Source of the DNA: CAYYJR01 sp964472305
Lineage (GTDB): Bacteria; Armatimonadota; Hebobacteria; CAIYQO01
Reading direction: 5' to 3'
Length of the DNA: 64,000 nucleotides
NCBI GenBank assembly: GCA_964472305.1
Contig: CAYYJR010000008.1
Coordinates: 62,001 to 126,000, forward strand
Every line of letters begins with the position of its first letter. The first letter of the stretch is position 1. The notes below the pieces were generated by a model. It was not told where the DNA came from. It searched no databases and was given only the letters and a program-made list of their open reading frames with translations. Positions 17,821-26,043 of the stretch are shown here, piece after piece. Made by a program: the position numbers and the translations under genes.

Positions 17821-18726
17821 TTATAAATGTATCTCTTCCTCCTCTGCCAGCTCGCACGTTTCGAGTTGCACCGTCTGGTGGGGCACATCGTAGCGGTCAT
17901 GCAGCAGGTAACGGATTTCCTCCAGCTTGGCGATGGTGAATTGCTCCGGGACGACCACCACGTGGCAACTCATGGCATACAGCCCGCTGGTGATGGTCCA
18001 GATGTGCAGGTCATGGACACCGGTGACGCCGGGCACGTTCAGCAGGGCTGTACGGAGCGCTTCGGTGTCAATGTGGCGCGGGGTGGCTTCCAGCAGCACA
18101 TCGCTCGCATCACGCACCAAGCCGATGGCGCTGACGATGATGAGGATCGCGATGACGATGGCCAGTACCGGATCGGCTAGCGTCCACCCGCAACACAGTA
18201 TCAGCACCCCGGCTATGATGGCGCCCAGCGACCCGAGCACGTCGCCCAACACATGATAAAAGGCCGCGCGTATATTCAACGAATGGGCATGGCCGTGTTG
18301 CAGGAGATAGGCACTTAACAGGTTGACGATGAGTCCGCCCGTGGCGATGATCAGCATCCCTACTCCTTGCACTGCCGGAGGCTGGCGCAGGCGCTGCCAT
18401 GCCTCGAACATAATGATCACCGCCACCCCCAACAGCGTGATGCCGTTGAACAGGGCGGCGAGAATCTCGATGCGGTAATAGCCGAAGGTTTTCGCGGGGG
18501 TGGCGGGGCGTCGGGCGAACCAGAGGGCGAACAGCGCCAGCATCAGTGAGCCGACATCGGTCAGCATGTGTCCGGCGTCGGACAACAGCGCCAGACTATT
18601 GGTCAGCACTCCGCCAACTACCTCAGCCACCAGGTACAAAGCCGTAATGGCCAGCACCAGGAGCAACCGGCGGCGATTCTCCGCAGCCGTATGTTCTCGA
18701 TGCTGGCCATGATGGTGGTGCGGCAT
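17821..18726 (-). CDS. Cation diffusion facilitator (CzcD/ZitB-like) exporter
   Basis: Proton-coupled divalent metal exporter, most likely Zn2+. Six transmembrane segments lie in the first 200 or so residues. The metal site residues are visible in LLSDAGHMLTDVGSL and FYHVLGDVLGS (the H-D-H-D set of zinc-preferring CDFs). The N-terminus is His-rich (MPHHHHGQHREH). A cytoplasmic C-terminal domain of about 85 residues includes TGVHDLHIWTI. The gene follows the lipoprotein gene by 10 bases on the same strand, so they may be cotranscribed. Confidence 0.94.
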   Translation of the reverse strand: MPHHHHGQHREHTAAENRRRLLLVLAITALYLVAEVVGGVLTNSLALLSDAGHMLTDVGSLMLALFALWFARRPATPAKTFGYYRIEILAALFNGITLLGVAVIIMFEAWQRLRQPPAVQGVGMLIIATGGLIVNLLSAYLLQHGHAHSLNIRAAFYHVLGDVLGSLGAIIAGVLILCCGWTLADPVLAIVIAILIIVSAIGLVRDASDVLLEATPRHIDTEALRTALLNVPGVTGVHDLHIWTITSGLYAMSCHVVVVPEQFTIAKLEEIRYLLHDRYDVPHQTVQLETCELAEEEEIHL

Positions 18727-18736
18727 CGTGCCTCCG

Positions 18737-20638
18737 CTATTTCTTCGCGGGCGCCGGTTTGGCAGTCGGTTTGAGTGCCGGTTTCTTCGTGTCCCCGAAC
18801 TGCGTCATCGCCGCTTTCGCCAGGCTGAACACGAATTTGAATTCCTCGTTCGGAATGATAATCTCACTGTGGAGGCGCCCATCCTGGATCTCCTCATACG
18901 TGCTGATTACGGCATTCTGCTGCGGGAAGATACTCAGGAACTTTTGCATATCCTTCCGACTATCGCCCGGTACCCAACTGACGCCCACCGTGCACAGGTC
19001 GAGTAGCGAGCACGTCTCGAACGCGCGCGCTTTCTGCGGGATCATCGCCTTCAGTTCCTGGTAGCGTGCACCGGCGGTGAAACCGGGCTGCTGTTGCTGC
19101 ACGCGCGTCACCAGCGCTTCCATCTGCTGTCTGGCATCATACCCGAAGGTGACCAGCATTTTATCGTCCAGGTAGCCCAGCCGGCATTCGAACACCAGCT
19201 TCGTCGGGAATGGGGAGGCGGGTTTGGCCGGCACGGGTGCTGGTTTGACCGCCGGTTTCGGTGCCGGTTTCGGTGCCGGTTTGGCTGAGGTCGCTTTCGT
19301 CGGCGCCTTATGCGCAGTCGAGCCGGCGGTGGGTTTCGTCGCGGGAGCAGACGGTTTGACCGGCGGGGTCGGCGGCTTCGCCGGCGTCGACTCATCCCCC
19401 GCGGTAATGGTCACCTTCACGATGTCCACCGGCACTTCGCCGATCATCTCCCCTTCCGGCTTCAGATCGAGAGTAATGGTATTCGACAGCATACCGCCCA
19501 TCACCGCGTCGCGCGTCAGCGTCAACTCCTTCACGAAGGTGCGCACGGCGGTTTTGGCGGTCTGTGCATCGGTCACGTGGTAGACTGCCACCAGCGTGCT
19601 GCTGGCGGCCCCAACGCGGGGCGGGGTGATGATACCGAGGGCGCGTCCCTGGGTGCATTGCGCCATCAGCGCATCCAGGCTTTTATTGAACGCCTGCGCA
19701 CGGCTCGGGGGCAACGCCAGGTTCAAAAAGCTGAACGCCAGCTTTAACAGCGCATGCACCGATCCCGGCGAACCTTGCAGCAAGGGACCGCTGGCACTGC
19801 AGACTGCCAGGTTCTCCGGCAGATAGCCGGCGTATTGCACGGCAATGCCATCCGGTTGATCGTTGGCAAGACATTTCGCCAGCGGGCTGTTCGGCACCGG
19901 GATGACGAATGATTCCAGCGAGAGATCGTCTTTGACCATGGCAATGCCGATCTCGGCACGCAGGAAGTTCCGCTTCTGTTCATCGAGCAGATCGGTGATG
20001 GGGGTCAACAGCGACTGCATCATCGGCGGTGCTTTGGCCTTAATGGCATCGACATCCATGTTGCTCATTTGCATGGACAGCACGATGTCGCGCTTGGTGA
20101 CTAACGGCAGGTCGAACGTAACCCCTTCGAAAGCCGGCGCCTTGCCGTTCATCGTGATGATGCCGTAGTCGCCGCTGACGAACATGGCCGGTTTGGTGGA
20201 GCCTTTCGCGTAGGTCTGAAACGCCGCGGCGTCATCCAACGGCAGCACGACATACATCGGCGGCATGGCAGCGGGGTTCACGTTGCCTTTGCCATCCAGC
20301 GGCGCTACCTCAGCGTCTTTCAACGCCGGCATGATCACCATCCACAAGTCGCCTTTGGCATTGATGCCGGGTACTTTCGCCAGCTTATCGGCCAGCGCGG
20401 TCAACTCAGTCGTCGCGCTTTTCTCCGTGTGTTTGGCATCGAACTTGCTGCCACTCGCCACGGTGGCGATGAAATCATCCACCAGTCCGAGCAGCGGGGC
20501 GAAGGCGATGACCTGGCGTTCCGGGTCGGTAATCTTGATCGCCATCACGCTCTTTGACAGTAAGAGCGGACCCTTGTCCTCTGCGCAGGCGACCAGCATG
20601 GCGGCCACAACGACAAAGAGCACAAAAAGACGACGCAT
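18737..20638 (-). CDS. Large predicted lipoprotein with Pro/Ala/Lys linker, 633 aa
   Basis: I do not recognise the family. The N-terminus is a lipoprotein signal (MRRLFVLFVVVAAMLVAC), so the mature protein begins at about Cys19 and is exported and lipid-anchored. About residues 413-476 form a low-complexity linker of KPAPKPAPKPA type. It joins an N-terminal 400-residue region with repeated alternating strands to a smaller C-terminal domain, which ends in another Lys/Pro/Ala tail. The N-terminal part resembles secreted proteins of unknown function that compare paired domains. AAGGAG lies upstream of ATG 20638. A role in envelope structure is a guess. Confidence 0.75.
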   Translation of the reverse strand: MRRLFVLFVVVAAMLVACAEDKGPLLLSKSVMAIKITDPERQVIAFAPLLGLVDDFIATVASGSKFDAKHTEKSATTELTALADKLAKVPGINAKGDLWMVIMPALKDAEVAPLDGKGNVNPAAMPPMYVVLPLDDAAAFQTYAKGSTKPAMFVSGDYGIITMNGKAPAFEGVTFDLPLVTKRDIVLSMQMSNMDVDAIKAKAPPMMQSLLTPITDLLDEQKRNFLRAEIGIAMVKDDLSLESFVIPVPNSPLAKCLANDQPDGIAVQYAGYLPENLAVCSASGPLLQGSPGSVHALLKLAFSFLNLALPPSRAQAFNKSLDALMAQCTQGRALGIITPPRVGAASSTLVAVYHVTDAQTAKTAVRTFVKELTLTRDAVMGGMLSNTITLDLKPEGEMIGEVPVDIVKVTITAGDESTPAKPPTPPVKPSAPATKPTAGSTAHKAPTKATSAKPAPKPAPKPAVKPAPVPAKPASPFPTKLVFECRLGYLDDKMLVTFGYDARQQMEALVTRVQQQQPGFTAGARYQELKAMIPQKARAFETCSLLDLCTVGVSWVPGDSRKDMQKFLSIFPQQNAVISTYEEIQDGRLHSEIIIPNEEFKFVFSLAKAAMTQFGDTKKPALKPTAKPAPAKK

Positions 20639-20872
20639 AGGATACTCCTTTATCACGGTGATGAACGATGATGCGTTCCCCTTTCTGTTTCGACCCGTCG
20701 GTATGAATTCCTGTGCATTTTGCGGGATTCCACGAAAATAACACGGCAACCGCCGTCACGCAGGAACTCGTGCAGCATGTGGCAACGCACTTGCATGCGG
20801 TGCACCCACCATTGACTGCCGATGGGGGTTACCGAAAATGAAACGCGGAACCGCAGGGTGACTGAAAAAGCA

Positions 20873-23800
20873 TCAGCGCGGTGGAACGGTCACGCGCACG
20901 CTGGTCGACAACAGCTCATCCCGGTGTATCCGTCCTTTTTCCGCCACTTGCCGTATCCCGCTGGCCTTGATGACGTAGTCGCCGGGCGCGAGCGCGCGGC
21001 AATCCAGCGTATAGCTGCCGTCCGGCTGCGGCGCGAAGCGGAAGGTGCGCGTATCGGACACCAGACCACCGCGGGCCTTCTCCATCGTCACCTCGGTGGC
21101 ATCGATGTTGCCGGTCACCTGCACGGCCAGTGAAATCGTTCCGCGCACGGTCTGCCCGTCCGCGATGCCGGTGATCGTCACGCTGTTGAACCAGTCAAGC
21201 GGGTCATTGCGCAGCGGCGGCGTGAAATGCTCGTTCTGCGTGAGCAGCACGGCGCCGTAGGCGCAATAGCCCTGCGCGCCTTCCGGGCGCACGGCAATCT
21301 GCAGCCGTTCACTCTCGGCGGCGGTAAAGGTGCCCAGGCGATACCAGCCGTCGGCGGAACCGGCCGGCACGGTGCGCGCCAGCCGGGTGCCAGCCTCATT
21401 CGCGATGCCTTGCCGCTTGCTCACGGTAACGGTGACCCCGCGCAGACGCGGCTGCGCCAGCACCCACACGGAATAGACGCCCGGGCGCGCCAGGAACAGG
21501 TGGCTGTCCTCGCCTTGCCCGTCCGTCAGGTAGCGTCCCCACCCGCCCCAGATCGTCGCCGGCAACCAGTCGCCATTCAAGTTGCGCCCACCGGTCAACA
21601 CCACGCTATGCCCGTGGGCGCGACCGACCGTTGTCGCGTGAAAAGGCGCGACGGTGATGTTACCCGCGCGGTTGGTTGCCTCCACGGTATACACCAGCAT
21701 CTCGCTGCGCGGCGCCGGCAGCGTGCCGGTCCACCAAACGTGACCGCCATCCTTCACCGCCGTCAACGGCAGCGGGGTCATGCTGCGCAAATCCGGACCG
21801 GACCATACCCGCACCCCGGTGACTCCCTGCGGATCGTAGGCGGTGACGTCGATGGTCACCGGCACGCCGGCGGGAGGAAAGGCCGGACGCAACTCGACTG
21901 CGTGCAGATACGGTCCGGCCGGGTTGCTGATCGGACTGAGTGACAACACGTGCAACGGCGCTGCGCCGGCGGTGAAGGTCACGCGCAGTTCCTTGCCGCT
22001 CATCTGCGGGATGCTCAACGGCAAATCCGCAGTGGTGTCACCCGCCGCCGACAACAACGGCAGCACGGCGCCGCCGTTCACCGCCACCGTGCCGGCGCCA
22101 CGCGTGACCAGGCGCAGTGCCGCCGGCGACGCGGGTACCTCCGCCAGCGGCAGGCGATAGGTGATGGCGGTGCCGGCGGGAATGATGCGGCTTTCCGCGC
22201 CCACGGTCGAAACGCCGGTGTCGGTCAGCAGCGGAGCGTCTGCCGGCGGTAGAATCGGATCGCACAGCAACAACGCTGCCCGATCGACCATGGTCGGTTG
22301 CACGTCCAGGCTGTCGGGCAAACCGTCGCCGTCGGTATCCACGCGCGTCGGATCGCTGCCCAGATAATCTTCCAGCGTGTCGTCATACCCGTCGCGATCC
22401 GTGTCGACGCCGGCCACCTTCAGCAGCAGCGGATCGGTAAGGATGACGCCCATCGTGTCTTTCTCGACCACGCGCGCGCGCACCGTGAGCATGCCGCCGC
22501 TCAACATGGGCGGCAGCACGGTTTTCCAGAGACCGTTGCCGGCCGCGACCAGATCGGTCACCCCCAGACGACCATCCGGCGCCTCGTATTGCACGCGAGC
22601 AGCCAGCACCGGCGCCGCACCCTCGGCGCGGATGGCGATAGGAATCGGCGTAGCGGCGGTAGGCGCCTGATTGCCGGCATTCGGCAGGCTGACGCGCAGC
22701 GTGGGACGTCCCCGTCGCGGCTTGCTGTTCACCGCGGGAGGATTGGCTTTCACAAAGGCGGCCATGGCGTCGAATTCCGTCTGCGCGCGCAATGCCTGTG
22801 AGGGCGACATCAGCGTGTGTGTGCGGCGAATCTCCGGCAACAACAGCGCCAGCAGAGAGGGCGGCAAGGCATCCGGGTCCAGATACATCACCTGCAACGG
22901 ACCTTTGAGTTTGGCCAGCATCGCACGAAAGGCCGGGATGCTGTCAATGCGACCCACGGACAGGACGGGAAACTCCTGCAGATCCAGCGCATGGGCGCGG
23001 ACGGGATCACCGAGCGGCGCGGCGATCAGTTCAGCGGCGGTCATGCGCTGGCGCGCGAGCAAGGCCTGGTATACCGCGGGCGCGTAGCCTGCCAGTGCCG
23101 TCGGGGTTTCGATGCCCACCGGCAACGTGGCCAACGCGGGATCATCCAGCAACACGCGCAGCGCGCTCACCGCGTAATCGAGCGAGCGCCCATTCTCCCC
23201 GATGGTGGCGCCGCCGCGATAAATCAGCGTGAGCGTGCTGGTGGTGCTGAGCGGCGCGGCCTGGTCGCGAGACTGCACCAACGGGCGGCAGGCCGGGAAG
23301 CGGGCGAAGCAGGACAGGTTGGCGCAGTCGCGTGCCGGCACGTAGTCGAGTGGTTGGGCGGAATGCAACGCCGCCAATTGCGCCGCCGTCTCCTCCACGC
23401 TTTGCCGATCGCCGGTGGGGCTGCCGATCACCCGGCAGTTCGCCGGGTACGCCGCCAGCACCGTTTGCAGGAAGGGAGCATCCGCCGCGACCCGCGGCGA
23501 CAGGTCCACCGCCAGCAGTTTACGTGCGGTGATGAGATCGGCCAGCAGGTGCCCATTCTCCGGGACCAGCGCCAGCGTGCCGGCGTCGGTCTTCCCGGCA
23601 AACTGCGCCACCGCCTGCCGATAGGCTTGTGCGCGGTCGTCCCACCCCGTGCGCAGGTCGAGGACGGTGGGCAGACCGAGGTCGGTCTCGGTAGCGATGA
23701 CCAGGCCGGGCGCCGTCGCGGCCGCGGTGAGCGCGATGTTGCGCGTCCATGGATGCGCCGGATCATACCGCACCTGGCCGGTCAATTGCGCGCGCGTTTC

Positions 23801-24082
23801 CTCCAGCAGCGAGCCGGACGTGAACACCTCACGCTGCAAATGATAGGTGCGCACGAGAGTGTCGGCCCAATACGCGTCGTCCTCGTTGCGCACGAGGAAC
23901 ACGGCAGACTCGTTATCCTGCCGATTCAACGTCCCCTGCAGCGACCCGAGCCAGGTTTCCAATTCCGGCTGTCCGGACAGATTGCGCAGATCCACCACGC
24001 GCAAGGTCGTGGGCAGTTTAGCCGCCTGCGCCAGCATCGCGCACAGCAATACGCCGATTAACCAGAGAGTGCACTTCATCAT
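20873..24082 (-). CDS. Secreted multidomain protein with GxGYxYP-like N-terminus and calcium repeats, 1069 aa
   Basis: Signal peptide MMKCTLWLIGVLLCAMLAQA, then a region (LRVVDLRNLSG..., LQGTLNR) that resembles the N-terminal domain of GxGYxYP putative glycoside hydrolases. The match is weak and catalytic residues cannot be assigned. Around residues 557-600 are thrombospondin type 3-like calcium-binding repeats (DTDRDGYDD, DTDGDGLPD). The C-terminal half holds beta-sandwich modules, probably Ig- or carbohydrate-binding-like, ending at VRVTVPPR with no anchor. It is likely a cell-surface or extracellular polysaccharide-acting protein. ATG 24082 or 24079 are both possible. A minus-strand TATAAT lies about 130 bases upstream. 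Confidence 0.75.
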   Translation of the reverse strand: MMKCTLWLIGVLLCAMLAQAAKLPTTLRVVDLRNLSGQPELETWLGSLQGTLNRQDNESAVFLVRNEDDAYWADTLVRTYHLQREVFTSGSLLEETRAQLTGQVRYDPAHPWTRNIALTAAATAPGLVIATETDLGLPTVLDLRTGWDDRAQAYRQAVAQFAGKTDAGTLALVPENGHLLADLITARKLLAVDLSPRVAADAPFLQTVLAAYPANCRVIGSPTGDRQSVEETAAQLAALHSAQPLDYVPARDCANLSCFARFPACRPLVQSRDQAAPLSTTSTLTLIYRGGATIGENGRSLDYAVSALRVLLDDPALATLPVGIETPTALAGYAPAVYQALLARQRMTAAELIAAPLGDPVRAHALDLQEFPVLSVGRIDSIPAFRAMLAKLKGPLQVMYLDPDALPPSLLALLLPEIRRTHTLMSPSQALRAQTEFDAMAAFVKANPPAVNSKPRRGRPTLRVSLPNAGNQAPTAATPIPIAIRAEGAAPVLAARVQYEAPDGRLGVTDLVAAGNGLWKTVLPPMLSGGMLTVRARVVEKDTMGVILTDPLLLKVAGVDTDRDGYDDTLEDYLGSDPTRVDTDGDGLPDSLDVQPTMVDRAALLLCDPILPPADAPLLTDTGVSTVGAESRIIPAGTAITYRLPLAEVPASPAALRLVTRGAGTVAVNGGAVLPLLSAAGDTTADLPLSIPQMSGKELRVTFTAGAAPLHVLSLSPISNPAGPYLHAVELRPAFPPAGVPVTIDVTAYDPQGVTGVRVWSGPDLRSMTPLPLTAVKDGGHVWWTGTLPAPRSEMLVYTVEATNRAGNITVAPFHATTVGRAHGHSVVLTGGRNLNGDWLPATIWGGWGRYLTDGQGEDSHLFLARPGVYSVWVLAQPRLRGVTVTVSKRQGIANEAGTRLARTVPAGSADGWYRLGTFTAAESERLQIAVRPEGAQGYCAYGAVLLTQNEHFTPPLRNDPLDWFNSVTITGIADGQTVRGTISLAVQVTGNIDATEVTMEKARGGLVSDTRTFRFAPQPDGSYTLDCRALAPGDYVIKASGIRQVAEKGRIHRDELLSTSVRVTVPPR

Positions 24083-24513
24083 CAATCTCCATGAGACAGG
24101 ATCACGGCGCCCCTTACCATCGCTGGCTGGCGCTGCCGGGCAAATATCGGTGAAATGTCGCACTTTTCGCATCCTGCCGGGCAATCACGCAGGAACTCGG
24201 GAACGCATACTCGAATTATACAACAGCATCCATTGATCGGGGGCTTTCACGGGACGCCGGGGATCAGGTGCATACCCACCCGGGCATGCTCAGCAGGTTA
24301 TCCCCCGTTCCCGGATGCGTTAACCTCGACCGGCACCGACGGACAGCGGACGAAGAAACCGCACGACGACATGCGCGGTCACGCGTAGGATTTTCATAAT
24401 CCCGGCGGTTAAATCGCCCAGGAATAGGATAAGATAGCCATAGGAACATGGCAAGCCTGGGGAGGAGAGTCAGCCCCGGCGGCGCGCGCCGTGGGACGAA
24501 ACGGGTAGGCGTT
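24083..24513. other. Divergent control region between the secreted protein and the pseudopilin operon
   Basis: 431 bases between two divergently read genes. It holds a minus-strand -10 candidate at 24215-24220. A 15-base string near 24186 (containing GCAGGAACTCG) is repeated near 20757. No gene was found and no clear promoter for the plus-strand operon could be chosen. Confidence 0.45.
24215..24220 (-). promoter_or_regulatory. Candidate -10 element for the 1069-residue secreted protein
   Basis: Minus-strand TATAAT, preceded by TTG, 133 bases before ATG 24082. No matching -35. Confidence 0.35.
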
Positions 24514-26043
24514 ATGCGAAAGCAACATGCGGCCGGGTTTACGCTAATTGAAATTACCGTCGTCATGGCGATTTCCGCACTCCTGGTTGCAATTATCGTG
24601 CCGGTCTATTCGAGTGCAGCCCGGTCACAACGACAACAAACGTGTATGAATAACCTCCGGGTGCTGGGCATCAATCTGGCGCAGTACCGGGAGGATACCG
24701 GCGTCTACCCCGCCGCGCCGCTGCCCGAATACCTGCAAACGCTGGACCCGAGCTTCCTGCCCTTCAGCGACTTGCCGTTCGATGCACCTGAACTGTATGC
24801 GAAAGCCTTTCACGGAAAGGGTGCGAACAAGGAAATCGTCTTACACTCCACCCCCGGCCATGACGGCTACACGGCCCCCGAATCCCATCCCTTCATGCTG
24901 CAGATCGATACCGCCGGACCGCCGGCCACCTTTCGCTGCTCGTATGATAATGGATTGACCTGGGTGAAAGAAGGCGTGGTCATTACCTCCGGAATCCCGC
25001 TGTCGATCGGCCAGGGACTGACCGCGACCTTCGACAGTGATAACGGCCACGCGACCGGCGACACCTGGACCTTCACTCCCCGGCGCGTGCAGCCCGAGTG
25101 GCCGGAAGGCGTCGTGCCGCAACCGCTGCGCTTTTCCGCGGAAGCGGCCAGTGGCGACTCCACGATACATGTCAATCCGACGGTGCAGGGGCGTGCGATC
25201 AAACTATCCAACGTCGTGAAGCCGCGCATGCCGGTGCTTCTCTGCGACCGCGGCGTCGACCCGCCGGTCGTCGAAGTGGCCACCGTGGCCAACGTCAACG
25301 CGACCGCGCTCACCATCGAATTCACCAAAAGCCTGACCTATGCCTATTCAACCGCCAGCATTCTGGATTTCCGCACACAAAATTACGGTCTGGCAACCAC
25401 CTACTACCAGCGCGACCGCGTGAAAGAAACCCGGAGAGACACTGCCGACACCGAAAGCCGGCATTCGGCGGCCATGCAGGCGTATCACTGCCCGGCCATG
25501 CACTCTACCGAGGATGTGGATATCGATGCCAATCTGGCGGCGGTGAACCAGTCCGGCATGATGCAGCGACGCTTCGACCCGTTGTGGTCGGGCTACAATA
25601 CTTACGACTTGACGTATAACTACGACCAGTTCGACGACGATATCTACACCTTCGATAAACGACGGGGATTCAGCTCCGCTGATCCGCTCAATCCGAAGGC
25701 GACGTTAAATCACTCCCGCCAGTTGAACCAGGTCAATCCGCCCACCGATACCGTAGTGTGCTGGTGTTATGGCCATCAACCCGACCAATCGCCCAGCGTG
25801 CTGGTGCTCGATTCCATCATCCCGGATGTGCTGGGCGACACCAACCCCGCGCGCGACCGGGAACGGGTGCGCGCGGCGGAAAAAGCGATGGCCCGCTACC
25901 AGTCGCTGGTGCTGTGGGTGGATGGCTCGGTCGGCGTAATGCGGCCGACATTGATACGCGGAAAATACGCCTACGGCGGAGGAATGCCGGCGTATTACTG
26001 GGTTCCGCCGTTCCTGTTTTCACCGGGGGATTGGCGCCAGTGA
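24514..26043 (+). CDS. Pseudopilin with type IV prepilin leader (first of operon), 509 aa
   Basis: Short basic leader and cleavage site RKQHAAG-FTLIE, then a hydrophobic helix (ITVVMAISALLVAIIVPVY) and TCMNNLRVLGINLAQY, the pattern of secretin-dependent pseudopilins (GspG/H-like). At 509 residues it is far longer than a normal major pseudopilin, which has about 140. The extra region is rich in beta-strand and Tyr/Asp, with a strand-rich insert at about residues 120-230. PilD-type peptidase would cleave after the Gly. It overlaps the next gene by 4 bases (GTGA). A role in a pilus-like export or adhesion machine is inferred. Confidence 0.88.
   Translation: MRKQHAAGFTLIEITVVMAISALLVAIIVPVYSSAARSQRQQTCMNNLRVLGINLAQYREDTGVYPAAPLPEYLQTLDPSFLPFSDLPFDAPELYAKAFHGKGANKEIVLHSTPGHDGYTAPESHPFMLQIDTAGPPATFRCSYDNGLTWVKEGVVITSGIPLSIGQGLTATFDSDNGHATGDTWTFTPRRVQPEWPEGVVPQPLRFSAEAASGDSTIHVNPTVQGRAIKLSNVVKPRMPVLLCDRGVDPPVVEVATVANVNATALTIEFTKSLTYAYSTASILDFRTQNYGLATTYYQRDRVKETRRDTADTESRHSAAMQAYHCPAMHSTEDVDIDANLAAVNQSGMMQRRFDPLWSGYNTYDLTYNYDQFDDDIYTFDKRRGFSSADPLNPKATLNHSRQLNQVNPPTDTVVCWCYGHQPDQSPSVLVLDSIIPDVLGDTNPARDRERVRAAEKAMARYQSLVLWVDGSVGVMRPTLIRGKYAYGGGMPAYYWVPPFLFSPGDWRQ

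Noticed and set aside
22817..24061. 414-codon plus-strand open frame
   Set aside because: It is antisense to the secreted protein; composition is Arg/Gln/His rich, with no domain.
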